Source: DATMNI01 sp035570275
Lineage (GTDB): Bacteria > Acidobacteriota > Terriglobia > Bryobacterales > Bryobacteraceae
DNA length: 27,039 nucleotides
Reading direction: 5' to 3'
NCBI GenBank assembly: GCA_035570275.1
Contig: DATMNI010000030.1
Coordinates: 1-27,039, forward strand
Shown: positions 1 to 6,541 of the stretch, one piece after another
Layout of the letters: each line of letters starts with the position of its first letter
Position numbering within the stretch: position 1 is the stretch's first letter
The notes under the pieces: generated by a model
What the model saw: the letters and a program-made list of their open reading frames with translations, nothing else
The model's database searches: none
What the model was told of the DNA's origin: nothing
Program-made: the position numbers and the translations under genes

Positions 1-1
1 T

Positions 2-325
2 GTCAACGGCCAGGCAGGAAGCATTTATAAGCAGGGGATTCCGCTCGTCAACCCGGTTCGAAAGCCGGGCGAGTGGCAGAGCTATGACGTCATCTGGATG
101 GCGCCGGTGTTTGATGCGGACGGATCTCTGCAGACGCCGGCATATGCGACGGTATTTATGAACGGTGTGCTCGTGCAGAACCATTTCGAATTGAAGGGCG
201 AGACGCTATACATCGGAAAGCCGTTTTACAAGAAGTTCGATCACGCCCCCATCAAACTGCAGGCTCATCCCGATCCCAGTGAACCGGTCAGCTTTCGAAG
301 CATCTGGGTTAGAGAGCTGAATTAG
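2..325 (+). CDS. DUF1080 (3-keto-disaccharide hydrolase domain) protein, C-terminal end
   Basis: The reading frame is open from the left edge to a TAG stop, so only the last 107 residues are present. The visible part contains 'GEWQSYDVIWMAP', then a beta-rich stretch with 'ATVFMNGVLVQNH' and the ending 'PVSFRSIWVREL'. This is the usual end of DUF1080 concanavalin-like domains, which close with 'G.V.FRNIWVREL'. Family members are generally exported and act on 3-keto-glycosides or related sugars. The start, any signal peptide and the first half of the fold lie outside the window. The identification rests on the C-terminal motif pattern only. Confidence 0.75.
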   Translation, partial: VNGQAGSIYKQGIPLVNPVRKPGEWQSYDVIWMAPVFDADGSLQTPAYATVFMNGVLVQNHFELKGETLYIGKPFYKKFDHAPIKLQAHPDPSEPVSFRSIWVRELN

Positions 326-350
326 CGGCTCTTCAATGGCTTCGCGGGAC

Positions 351-383
351 TGTCGTCGATCACGCGCGGGACCACGACGCGCG
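351..383 (+). repeat. GC-rich dispersed repeat, 3'-half piece
   Basis: These 33 bases match 23337-23369 at 30 of 33 positions by eye. They correspond to the later part of a dispersed unit whose fullest copies are at 21940-22181 and 23277-23392. The piece lies directly after the DUF1080 gene and directly downstream of the sigma-54 remnant. Confidence 0.6.
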
Positions 384-401
384 ACTTCGCCGCCGCCCCA
401 T

Positions 402-671
402 TTTTTGCGCGATCGCGCCAGTGAATGCCCCTCTTTCGTGACCGAAGAGGTCGCTTTCCAACAGCCCAACGGGGATGGCGGCGCAATTCACTTTGACGAA
501 GGGTCGCTGGCGCCGGGCGCTCAGGCTGTGGATAGCACGGGCGATGAGTTCTTTGCCAGTGCCCGTCTCGCCGAGGATTAGCACGCTTGAATCGGTAGGC
601 GCCACGACGGATACCAGGTACATCGCAGCCCTCAAGGCCGGGCTGTTTCCAACGAGCCCGATCCCGCGCGG
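402..671 (-). pseudogene. sigma-54 activator AAA+ domain remnant
   Basis: On the minus strand about 90 codons read as the first third of a sigma-54 interaction domain. They show 'GLVGNSPALRAAM', the Walker A loop 'GETGTGKELIARAIH', 'PFVKVNCAAIP', 'ESDLFGHERGAFTGA' and then 'IAQK'. GAFTGA is the sigma-54 contact loop. The frame then leaves the family: Walker B, the sensor motifs and the DNA-binding tail are absent, and there is no receiver, GAF or PAS domain upstream. An intact activator is normally about 450 residues, so this cannot be a working protein. Both edges run into pieces of the GC-rich dispersed repeat (351-383 and 719-777), which suggests recombination carried the fragment here. 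Confidence 0.8.
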
Positions 672-718
672 CGAGTCGAGCGGTTCGTCGCTTCGGCTGC
701 GTGGCCGCGAGCGCTGGC

Positions 719-777
719 GGGATCGAGGAGCCGGGCGGGTCGCGTCCGAATCCCGCGTTCTGCGCGCCAGCGCGGCG
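719..777 (+). repeat. GC-rich dispersed repeat, 5'-half piece
   Basis: Positions 719-772 align with 23277-23330, sharing the opening 'GGGATCGAGGAGCC'. Positions 751-777 match 22077-22103 at 26 of 27 bases. The piece is in the same orientation as the other copies and sits just beyond the upstream edge of the sigma-54 remnant. Confidence 0.6.
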
Positions 778-867
778 TTCGCGCAGGCCATCGGGCGGAC
801 CCATCCGAGCCAGTTCCGGTATCATGAGGATGTTCGGTAGCCGCCGCGCCGAACCATTGGATTGCCC

Positions 868-1497
868 ATGTTAAACGTTCTGCTCCAAGCTTCGAATCGT
901 GGGCACTCCGTCCTTTCGATATTCCGCCACCTGGGCGCATTCGGGCTCTTCTTTCTCACTATTCTCGATAGCTCTCCACTGCCAACTTTTGGCGGCCCCG
1001 ACATCCTCATCGCCATTCTGGTTTCCACCCACCGCCTGCCATGGTACGAGTATGCCGTCGTGGCGACTGTGGGCTCGACGATCGGCGCCTATCTTACCTT
1101 TCGGCTGGCGCGCAAGGCCGGCCAGGCTTATCTGGACAGTAAATTTGGAACAGCCAGAGTGGCCGCATTCTTGGGCCTGTTTAGGAAGTGGGGTGCCGGG
1201 ACCCTGGTGGCTTCTACGGCCATTCCCTTTCCCTTCCCCACCAGTCTGGTTTTCGCGGCCGCAGGCGCTTCGGAATACCACTTGGGCCGGTATCTCAGCG
1301 CGGTCGCCATTTGTCGCGGCGCGCGGTATGCAGGCCTCGCCCTTCTGGTGGAGCACTTTGGCCGTCATCTGGTGCGTGTGATAGCGCATCCGACACAATA
1401 CTGGGGCTGGTTTTTGCTGTTCGCTGCCGTGATTTTGGTGCTGATCGGCGGAGGGATTCTGGTCAATCGGCGGTTCCTGACCGCGCCGGCACAATGA
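868..1497 (+). CDS. VTT/DedA (SNARE-associated) family membrane protein
   Basis: The product is about 209 residues with several hydrophobic segments. Early in the protein is a 'DSSPLPTFGGPDIL' re-entrant-type stretch, then 'GSTIGAYLTFRLARKAG', then 'AIPFPFPTSLVFAAAGA', and a final membrane span before a basic tail. This order (loop, G-x-x-x-G helix with a following basic residue, P-rich re-entrant loop) is that of VTT-domain proteins of the DedA/YqaA group, which are linked to lipid-carrier flipping and membrane homeostasis. The ATG is chosen over an in-frame TTG six bases upstream; neither has a clear Shine-Dalgarno sequence. It appears intact and stands alone between two regions of gene remnants. 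The exact substrate cannot be told from sequence. Confidence 0.75.
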   Translation: MLNVLLQASNRGHSVLSIFRHLGAFGLFFLTILDSSPLPTFGGPDILIAILVSTHRLPWYEYAVVATVGSTIGAYLTFRLARKAGQAYLDSKFGTARVAAFLGLFRKWGAGTLVASTAIPFPFPTSLVFAAAGASEYHLGRYLSAVAICRGARYAGLALLVEHFGRHLVRVIAHPTQYWGWFLLFAAVILVLIGGGILVNRRFLTAPAQ

Positions 1498-1599
1498 TGA
1501 TGTGGGCTCAGGGCGCGCGGGGAGAGATTAAAGCTGGCGGGTTGCTGTTCGGTTTGACGGCTTGTAGATGGCGCCTGGGAAAACAACCGCGCGGCGCGT

Positions 1600-2047
1600 T
1601 CTCCCTTCCACGCGCCGACGCCCTGAAGCGTTTGGCGAAAACCATTGGGGCGGGTCGGCTGAAAGATCGCAACAAGATGGAGCGGCGCCTGGGCGGCATT
1701 CAGGCTCGGCATTCTTCGGTGAGAGCTATGTACGAAGTTGGGCTCCGTGACACACCCGAGGGCGACCGTCTGTTCTGGCAAGTCAAAGAAGATCGCCAGA
1801 ACTGGCGGAAACTCCGCGAAGGCTCCTACATGCTGCGCACCAATCTCAAAGCCGATACCGCGGAACAGTTATGGTCGCATTACATACAACTCACCGAAGC
1901 GGAGGCCTCGTTTCGCGCTTTGAAAAGGCATCTGTCCATCCGTCCGTCCTCTGTTCCATCAACTAGAGCCGCGGGTCAAGGCCCACGTCATGGTGGCATT
2001 TCTCGGCTACGCACTATGGGTGACGCTCAAGCAGACCGCCGACTCTC
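1600..2047 (+). pseudogene. IS1634-type (IS4-like) transposase remnant, frameshifted
   Basis: The frame reads 'DALKRLAKTIGAGRLKDRNK', then 'REGSYMLRTNL' and 'LWSHYIQLTEAEASFRALK'. The last is the Y-x2-R-x3-E-x6-K type signature of IS4-like transposases and carries the final catalytic glutamate. After 'HLSIRP' the frame is lost, but +1 to it the text resumes as 'LFHQLEPRVKAHVMVAFLGYA'. The break is explained by a tandem CCGT duplication at 1940-1947: removing one copy restores 'IRPLFHQLEP'. The N-terminal DDE half and the IS ends are missing. The downstream limit abuts the alpha/beta hydrolase remnant near 2042. Confidence 0.8.
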
Positions 2048-2418
2048 GTCAAGGGACGCGAAAAGATCTATTTCGCGTACTTCTGGAACGATCTGGCGGC
2101 TGACAAGAGGCGCTCGCTCACAGCAGCCGACCGCAACGCATACGTCGCAGCATATTCGCGGCCAAACCGCATGCGTGCAGGCTGGGCCTACTTTGCCGCA
2201 TGGCCGGACACGGCAAAGGATTTCGCACAGATGGCCAAAACGAGCTTAAGGATGCCCATTCTGTCCATCGCTGGCGAAAAAGCCAGCGCCTCAATTCTCG
2301 GCCCGCAGATGAAGCTCGTGGCGACCACGGTCACCGCGGTCGACTTGAAAGATACTGGGCATGGCTCATGGAAGAGCGGCCCGAGGAGACAATGGAGGCA
2401 CTGATTGGATTCTTGTGA
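2042..2418 (+). pseudogene. alpha/beta hydrolase (epoxide-hydrolase-like) C-terminal remnant
   Basis: From about 2042 the frame reads 'VKGREKIYFAYFWNDLAAD', a cap-domain stretch, 'RAGWAYFAAWPDTAKDF', then 'MPILSIAGEKAS' and 'VTAVDLKDTGH'. These are the cap, the strand before the acid residue and the catalytic-histidine strand of epoxide-hydrolase-like alpha/beta hydrolases. At the histidine the frame shifts: the natural ending 'WLMEERPEETMEALIGFL' continues in another frame to the TGA at 2416-2418. The nucleophile elbow and N-terminal half are absent, replaced by the transposase remnant. Two lesions make this a pseudogene. Confidence 0.75.
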
Positions 2419-2427
2419 AGAGATGGG

Positions 2428-2618
2428 CACCGCGGAGGGGCCGTAGTTGTATTCCGGCGTGACGAGTATAAAACCATCCGAGGCTACGATCTGAGCCGTC
2501 CATTTTTTCACCACCTCATGTTCGTAAGGCGGGGTACCAGGCATAGCTGGGGGCAGGGGGCTGGTCGAAGAAGGGCATCGGGAAGTCGCGGAGGTCGAGG
2601 AGCCGAGCTTCAATAGTG
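2428..2618 (-). pseudogene. NADPH-dependent FMN reductase (flavodoxin-like) internal remnant
   Basis: Minus-strand codons from 2618 read 'TIEARLLDLRDFPMPFFDQP', then shift frame within a run of C residues. They continue as 'MPGTPPYEHEVVKKWTAQIV' and 'ASDGFILVTPEYNYGPSAV'. 'TPEYNYG' is the FMN-phosphate loop of NADPH-dependent FMN reductases. The first strand and flavin loop, and everything after 'GPSAV' (normally the start of the 'LKNALDW' helix), are missing. It is one of three adjacent minus-strand remnants compatible with a former operon divergent from the MarR gene. Confidence 0.75.
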
Positions 2619-2631
2619 TCTCTCTTTCGAA

Positions 2632-2751
2632 GCTGTAGCCGACGCGCTCGAACCATTCGAGCATCAACGCCATCTCCTTGCTGTACTGCCGGACCTGTTC
2701 GATGGGCGTCTGCGCGAAGGCAATCGGCCGACCCAGCGCCCCCGTCAGGAC
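2632..2751 (-). pseudogene. NmrA-like NAD(P)-binding protein, C-terminal remnant
   Basis: About 40 codons read 'VLTGALGRPIAFAQTPIEQV' and 'ALMLEWFERVGYS'. This matches the usual tail of NmrA-like or NAD(P)H-binding atypical SDR proteins, where 'FGRPI.Y.Q' is followed by 'M..WF...GY'. The Rossmann nucleotide-binding half is absent. It is directly preceded (on the minus strand) by the broken DoxX gene and directly followed by the FMN reductase remnant, so the three appear fused by deletions. Confidence 0.6.
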
Positions 2752-2915
2752 GCGAAGATCACCCACAGGTACTGCGAGGCGTACAGGGCGCCCATGAACT
2801 GTCCTGCAATGCCCCCCGGCGGGGGTAGGGGAATGAAGTTCAGGAAGCCGTTCAGGCCGAAAACAAGGAAGATCACGCCCGCCAGATATCGGGCGACTAC
2901 GGAAACGGTTTTCAT
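2745..2915 (-). pseudogene. DoxX-family membrane protein, N-terminal remnant
   Basis: A strong start exists on the minus strand: AAGGAGA lies about nine bases before an ATG at 2915. The product begins 'MKTVSVVARYLAGVIFLVFG', 'LNGFLNFIPLPPP', 'GGIAGQFMGALYASQYLWVI' and stops after 56 residues. This is the N-terminal membrane segment and first loop of DoxX-like proteins, which usually have four spans and about 130 residues. The natural sequence is lost near 2752, where the NmrA-like tail begins in another frame. The intact start signal suggests the gene was once expressed divergently from the MarR regulator. Confidence 0.7.
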
Positions 2916-2951
2916 AACCGGGTTCTCCTTTTTGGATTGGCAGCCATTCCA

Positions 2952-2974
2952 TGGCTTCAATCATATTGAAGCCA
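2952..2974. promoter_or_regulatory. perfect inverted repeat, candidate MarR operator
   Basis: The arms are TGGCTTCAAT and its exact complement, separated by 3 bases, a 10-bp perfect palindrome. It lies between the divergent DoxX remnant and the MarR gene and overlaps the candidate MarR -35 box. MarR proteins typically bind palindromes of this size in divergent intergenic regions, so autoregulation is likely but not shown. Confidence 0.6.
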
Positions 2975-2995
2975 ATATAATTGAGGATGTATACT
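2966..2995 (+). promoter_or_regulatory. candidate promoter of the MarR gene
   Basis: TTGAAG (2966-2971) and TATACT (2990-2995) are 18 bases apart and resemble sigma-70-type boxes. Transcription would begin near 3001, leaving a short leader before the ATG at 3017. This position argues against the upstream in-frame TTG at 2981 as the start. Confidence 0.45.
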
Positions 2996-3016
2996 TCTGA
3001 GGGATTCAGGTTTCTT

Positions 3017-3466
3017 ATGACACAAGGCTTTCAGGGGACTGTCCACGTTTGGCTGGTAATGATGAAGGCGATGCGCGCCCTGACGAGGTACGCAGCCGCT
3101 GGCATTGAAGAGACCGGGCTCGGCCTCTCGGATTTCGGCGTGCTCGAAGTCCTGCTGCACAAAGGGCCTTTGCCTGTCAATACGATAGGCCCGATCGTCG
3201 ATCTGACCCCAGGCTCGATCAGTATCGCCGTGGAGCGTCTCGTCGCGAAGGGCCTGGTCAGCCGGGTCGAGAGCGCCGAAGACCGGCGCGTTCGGATCGT
3301 TGCCCTCACCCCATGCGGCAAAGACCTAATTTCTGGAGCCTTTGGAAAGCATTCCCTGCAGATGAAGAGAGTGTTCTCTGAACTGAGCCCGGAGGAGTTT
3401 CGTGGCCTCGAAATGGCACTTAAGAAAGTCGGCAAGCGCGCTGCCACGCTGATGGAGGAGAGTTGA
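3017..3466 (+). CDS. MarR-family transcriptional regulator
   Basis: The product is 149 residues: an N-terminal helix ('HVWLVMMKAMRALTRYAAAG'), then a winged helix with 'GLSDFGVLEVLLHKGPLPVN', the recognition helix region 'LTPGSISIAVERLVAKGLV' and the wing 'SRVESAEDRRVRIVALTPCG'. The 'D-R-R' of the wing is the hallmark of MarR proteins. A C-terminal helix pair closes the dimer interface. The ATG at 3017 is preferred because the candidate promoter would exclude the upstream TTG. The palindrome at 2952-2974 is its likely operator, and the divergent DoxX/NmrA/FMN reductase remnants were probably its targets. If so, it is an intact regulator that has lost its regulon here. The effector is unknown. 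Confidence 0.88.
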   Translation: MTQGFQGTVHVWLVMMKAMRALTRYAAAGIEETGLGLSDFGVLEVLLHKGPLPVNTIGPIVDLTPGSISIAVERLVAKGLVSRVESAEDRRVRIVALTPCGKDLISGAFGKHSLQMKRVFSELSPEEFRGLEMALKKVGKRAATLMEES

Positions 3467-3467
3467 C

Positions 3468-3612
3468 GTGACCGATGCGCGCGGGGTGCCGGTGGTGGCA
3501 CATGTCACGGCCGCGAACGTCAACGACATCACCCACCTAGACGCCTTGGTCGCGGACTTGCCCGCCGTTCGCGGACGCCGCGGGCGGCCGCCCGATACGG
3601 TCGTAGTAGATC
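3468..3612 (+). pseudogene. IS5-family transposase internal remnant
   Basis: About 48 codons beginning one base after the MarR stop read 'VTDARGVPVVAHVTAANVND' and 'LPAVRGRRGRPPDTVVVD'. This is the stretch around the second catalytic aspartate of IS5/IS1031-type transposases ('TDARG.PL......ANV.D' to 'RGRRGRPR'). Nothing else of the element is visible and no terminal repeats or target duplications were found. The remnant fills the gap between the MarR and TetR genes. Confidence 0.7.
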
Positions 3613-3633
3613 TGCTCTGTACTCCGGGAATGG

Positions 3634-3648
3634 ATGAGTGTATACTCA
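3634..3648. promoter_or_regulatory. palindrome upstream of TetR gene, candidate operator
   Basis: TGAGTGT and ATACTCA form a 14-bp inverted repeat (6 of 7 pairs) ending 20 bases before the TetR ATG. The preceding A makes the left half ATGAGTG, the same 7 bases that open the palindrome before the aldo/keto reductase gene (4260-4279). Autoregulation is the simplest reading. Confidence 0.5.
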
Positions 3649-3667
3649 GTTATGGAAGATTGGGTGG

Positions 3668-4240
3668 ATGGCAAAACCGAAGAGCGAAGATAAACGTAAC
3701 GCGATCCTATCGGCCGCGGTCCAGGTTTTCGCGGAGAGGGGACTGGGTGCTCCTACGGCAGCCATTACGAAGGCGGCCGGGATTGCGGAAGGCTCGCTAT
3801 TTACCTATTTCAGGACGAAGGATGAGCTGATCAACGCGTTGTATTGCGAGCTCAAGTTGGAGTTGGCTGATTCGATGATGTCCGGCTTCCCACGAAAACA
3901 GAGCGTGCGACATCGATTGGAGCACGTCTGGAATGGCTACGTGCTGTGGGGCGTCGCTAGCCCCAGCCAGCAAAAGGTTCTCAAGCAGATTCAGGTCTGG
4001 GGTGGGCTGACCCAGGAGTCGAAGCAGGCGGGATCCGCACCGTTCACAGAAATTCAGAGGATGACGGAGGATGCAGTGGCACAAAGGATCTATAAAGAGA
4101 TACCCCAGACCTTGATCGGGGCGACGCTAATCGCCCTCGCAGAGATGGCGATGGACTTTATGGTGAGGGAGCCGGAAAGGGCGGAAATGTACCGGACCGG
4201 CGGATTTGAAATGCTCTGGGCTGCAATTACTCGCCGCTAG
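3668..4240 (+). CDS. TetR/AcrR-family transcriptional regulator
   Basis: The 190-residue product has a classic N-terminal TetR helix-turn-helix: 'RNAILSAAVQVFAERGLG', 'ITKAAGIAEGSLFTYFRTKDELINALY' (about residues 10-60). The C-terminal ligand-binding half is divergent and helical, ending 'FEMLWAAITRR'. The ATG at 3668 is chosen because GGAAG lies about nine bases upstream; an in-frame GTG at 3638 would lie inside the candidate operator. It precedes the aldo/keto reductase and SDR genes on the same strand, and a related palindrome lies before the reductase gene, so it probably represses itself and these two enzymes in response to a toxic carbonyl or similar compound. The ligand is not deducible. 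Confidence 0.88.
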   Translation: MAKPKSEDKRNAILSAAVQVFAERGLGAPTAAITKAAGIAEGSLFTYFRTKDELINALYCELKLELADSMMSGFPRKQSVRHRLEHVWNGYVLWGVASPSQQKVLKQIQVWGGLTQESKQAGSAPFTEIQRMTEDAVAQRIYKEIPQTLIGATLIALAEMAMDFMVREPERAEMYRTGGFEMLWAAITRR

Positions 4241-4259
4241 TCATATTTTTGAATCCATT

Positions 4260-4279
4260 ATGAGTGCGTAGGCATTCAT
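4260..4279. promoter_or_regulatory. palindrome upstream of aldo/keto reductase, candidate TetR operator
   Basis: The 20 bases ATGAGTGCGTAGGCATTCAT pair at 8 of 10 positions. They share the left half ATGAGTG with the palindrome before the TetR gene, although the spacing between half-sites differs by about four bases. The site lies 41 bases before the reductase start, a position suited to repression. Confidence 0.45.
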
Positions 4280-4320
4280 ATTAATAGACGAGGAAGACGT
4301 TCGGAACAAAGGAGACTCGT

Positions 4321-5370
4321 ATGAAATATCGACTCTTGGGAAACAGCGGACTGCGAGTTTCGGAAGCAGCGCTCGGCACGATGACCTTCGGCGACGACTG
4401 GGGTTGGGGTACGGCCAAGGACGAGGCACGGAAGGTATATGACGCCTTCCGCGACGCCGGAGGAAATTTCATCGATACTGCCAACATCTACACCAACGGG
4501 ACGAGCGAATCGTTCCTCGGCGAGTTCATGAAGGGCCATCGCCAGAGCGTGGTGCTTGCCACGAAATACACAAACGCTTTTCCGGGCACAGACCCGAACG
4601 CCGCCGGCAACCAGCGCAAGAATCTGATGCAGGCCGTGGAGGCGAGTCTCAAGCGGCTGAAGACCGACTACATCGACCTGTATTGGGTTCACATCTGGGA
4701 CCAAATTACGCCAGTCGAAGAGGTCATGCGAGGACTGGATGACTTGGTTCGCGCAGGCAAGGTGCTTTATGTCGGCATTTCCGATGCTCCCGCCTGGTGG
4801 ATCGCGCAGGCGAATACACTCGCCCAGCTGCGTGGGTGGTCTCCCTTCGTCGGGCTGCAGATTGAATACAGCCTGATCGAGCGAACGGTCGAGCGCGAGC
4901 TGATCCCGATGGCGAAGGCGTTGAACATCGGAGTGATGGCGTGGTCGCCGCTGGCGGGCGGCGTACTGACAGGCAAGTATCACGGCCACGGCGGCTTATC
5001 CGCTTCGCCCGGCGAACAGGCGCGCATGAACACCGACATGGCGAAAGATTTCATGCCGGAGCCACAGCGCACCGCCCGCGTCGTCGCCGCTGTCAAGAGT
5101 GTGTCCGATGAGACCGGCCGCAGCATGGCGCAGGTGGCGCTCGCTTGGCTTCGCCATCGACCCATGCCGGTCATTCCGATCATTGGCGCTCGGAAGCTAT
5201 CCCAGTTCCAGGACAATCTCGCAAGCTTCGAACTGACGCTCGCAGCAGATCAATTGAAGACGCTGGACGACGCAAGCGTGATTGAACTTGGGTTTCCCTA
5301 CGAAATGTATGCAAAGGCGATGCCGCGAGCAATCTGCTACGGCGGTCTGCGCGACCAGATCCTGGCATAG
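4321..5370 (+). CDS. aldo/keto reductase
   Basis: The 349-residue product is a full-length NADPH-dependent (beta/alpha)8-barrel reductase. The start 'MKYRLLGNSGLRVSEAALGT' and the catalytic tetrad are visible: Asp52 and Tyr57 in 'FIDTANIYTNG', Lys82 in 'LATKY', and His124 in 'YWVHIWD'. Later, 'VLYVGISDAPAWWI', 'LQIEYSLIER' and 'GVMAWSPLAGGVLTGKY' are the usual strand ends of the AKR family closest to general carbonyl or oxidoreductase groups. AAAGGAG lies seven bases before the ATG. The gene follows the TetR regulator and precedes an SDR gene by 52 bases, probably in one transcript. It most likely reduces reactive aldehydes or ketones; the physiological substrate is unknown. Confidence 0.92.
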   Translation: MKYRLLGNSGLRVSEAALGTMTFGDDWGWGTAKDEARKVYDAFRDAGGNFIDTANIYTNGTSESFLGEFMKGHRQSVVLATKYTNAFPGTDPNAAGNQRKNLMQAVEASLKRLKTDYIDLYWVHIWDQITPVEEVMRGLDDLVRAGKVLYVGISDAPAWWIAQANTLAQLRGWSPFVGLQIEYSLIERTVERELIPMAKALNIGVMAWSPLAGGVLTGKYHGHGGLSASPGEQARMNTDMAKDFMPEPQRTARVVAAVKSVSDETGRSMAQVALAWLRHRPMPVIPIIGARKLSQFQDNLASFELTLAADQLKTLDDASVIELGFPYEMYAKAMPRAICYGGLRDQILA

Positions 5371-5422
5371 GCGCAATTCGCATTTCGTCCGAGCATGAAC
5401 GAATCAAGAAAGGATTCAGAAA

Positions 5423-6289
5423 ATGACACAGAAGACTTGGTTGATCACGGGAAGCGGAAACGGATTGGGGCGGAACATCGCCGAAGCAGCACTGAAGGCA
5501 GGTGACAACGTTGTCGCCGGAGCGCGTCGCACGGAAGAACTGGCATCGCTGGTGGTGCAGTACGGTGAGCGGGTGAATCCCGTGAAGTTGGAAGTGCGCG
5601 AAGAGACCGCAGCAAAGGCAGCCGTGCAGTTGGCTGTAGACACCTTCGGGCGGCTGGATGTGCTGGTCAACAATGCCGGTTATGGAAAGATTGCGCCGTT
5701 CGAGCAGATAAGCCCGGAGGAGTTTCACGCCATTGTGGACACGTGCTTATACGGCGTGGTTTACACAACGCGTGCGGCTATACCGGTAATGCGCAAGCAG
5801 AAGAGCGGTCACATCTTTCAGGTGTCCTCGGTCGGTGGCCGCATCGCATACGGCGGTAATTCGCCGTATCACACGGCTAAGTGGGCAGTGGGCGGTTTCA
5901 GCGATTCTCTGGCGATGGAAGTCGCGCCGTTCGGAGTCAAGGTCTGCACGCTGGAGCCGGGCGGTATTCGGACCAACTGGGCGCGGCGCGCCGGGCAGAA
6001 TGCGCCGGATCTGCTGCCTGACTATGAGGCCTCGGTCGGTTCCATGCTCAAGCTGCTGCGAAGCCTCGAAGGGCGTTCTGAAGGCGATCCGCGCAAGATC
6101 GCGGATGTGATTGTGCAACTGGCGAATAGCGATGAGGTGCCGGTCCGGTTAATCCTCGGAGTGGATGCGGAGAAGCGTGTGCACCATGCGGAAGCTGTGC
6201 GCGCAAGCGAGGCGGAGAAGTGGAGGCATCTCACGGTGTCAACGGTGTTCGAGGATGCTGAATCCATTCCTGAGCTCCTGAATCACTAG
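5423..6289 (+). CDS. short-chain dehydrogenase/reductase (classical SDR)
   Basis: The 288-residue product has the nucleotide loop 'TGSGNGLG' (residues 9-16), 'NNAG' (83-86), catalytic Ser136 in 'QVSSVGG', and Tyr149/Lys153 in 'YHTAK'. 'LEPGGIRTNW' follows. AAAGGA lies before the ATG. It is downstream of, and co-oriented with, the aldo/keto reductase. One oddity: the position usually held by the catalytic-tetrad asparagine (motif 'N-x-x-G' on helix 4) reads 'TCLYGVV', with cysteine at 108. This substitution occurs in some active SDRs but could reduce activity. 'GARRTEEL' with an arginine after the second strand suggests NADP(H) use. Substrate unknown. Confidence 0.9.
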   Translation: MTQKTWLITGSGNGLGRNIAEAALKAGDNVVAGARRTEELASLVVQYGERVNPVKLEVREETAAKAAVQLAVDTFGRLDVLVNNAGYGKIAPFEQISPEEFHAIVDTCLYGVVYTTRAAIPVMRKQKSGHIFQVSSVGGRIAYGGNSPYHTAKWAVGGFSDSLAMEVAPFGVKVCTLEPGGIRTNWARRAGQNAPDLLPDYEASVGSMLKLLRSLEGRSEGDPRKIADVIVQLANSDEVPVRLILGVDAEKRVHHAEAVRASEAEKWRHLTVSTVFEDAESIPELLNH

Positions 6290-6391
6290 TTCACGGCACT
6301 ATCGTAGCGATCCGATCGAGGCCTGAGACATCGGTCTCGTGATGTTGGTGACTCCCAATTTGGCGAGAATCGCCGTCACCTGGTATAGAGT

Positions 6392-6489
6392 GCGCGCGAC
6401 CCGCGCACACCCCCCGCCAGCGCCTTGAATCCGGCCTGTCCCATTTCGTCAACATCGCGGATGCCTCCGTCAATGATTGTGCCGACACA
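6392..6489 (-). pseudogene. RraA-like (demethylmenaquinone methyltransferase-fold) remnant
   Basis: In the 252-base gap between the SDR and the next gene, the minus strand reads 'CVGTIIDGGIRDVDEMGQAG' and 'FKALAGGV'. This strongly resembles the core of RraA-family proteins, where 'G.VIDG.VRD..E....GFP.FARG' forms the central strand-loop. Only about 30 residues remain and no start or stop belongs to them. The rest of the gap shows no recognisable feature. Confidence 0.5.
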
Positions 6490-6541
6490 GGCAACCGACG
6501 GCTAAAGTTGGCTGTCACCTCCCCCCAGAACGCGCAGGGGG

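Noticed and set aside
322..825. Long minus-strand open frame of about 167 codons overlapping the sigma-54 remnant
   Set aside because: It is Arg/Pro-rich and lacks family motifs; the sigma-54 motifs lie in a different minus frame, so this is a GC-driven shadow.
1188..2249. 353-codon plus-strand open frame across 1188-2249
   Set aside because: Its first third is out-of-frame shadow of the VTT-domain gene and only the middle matches a transposase. It is not one protein.
2188..2964. 258-codon minus-strand open frame
   Set aside because: It runs through three unrelated gene remnants in changing frames, so it is a chance continuity rather than a fusion protein.
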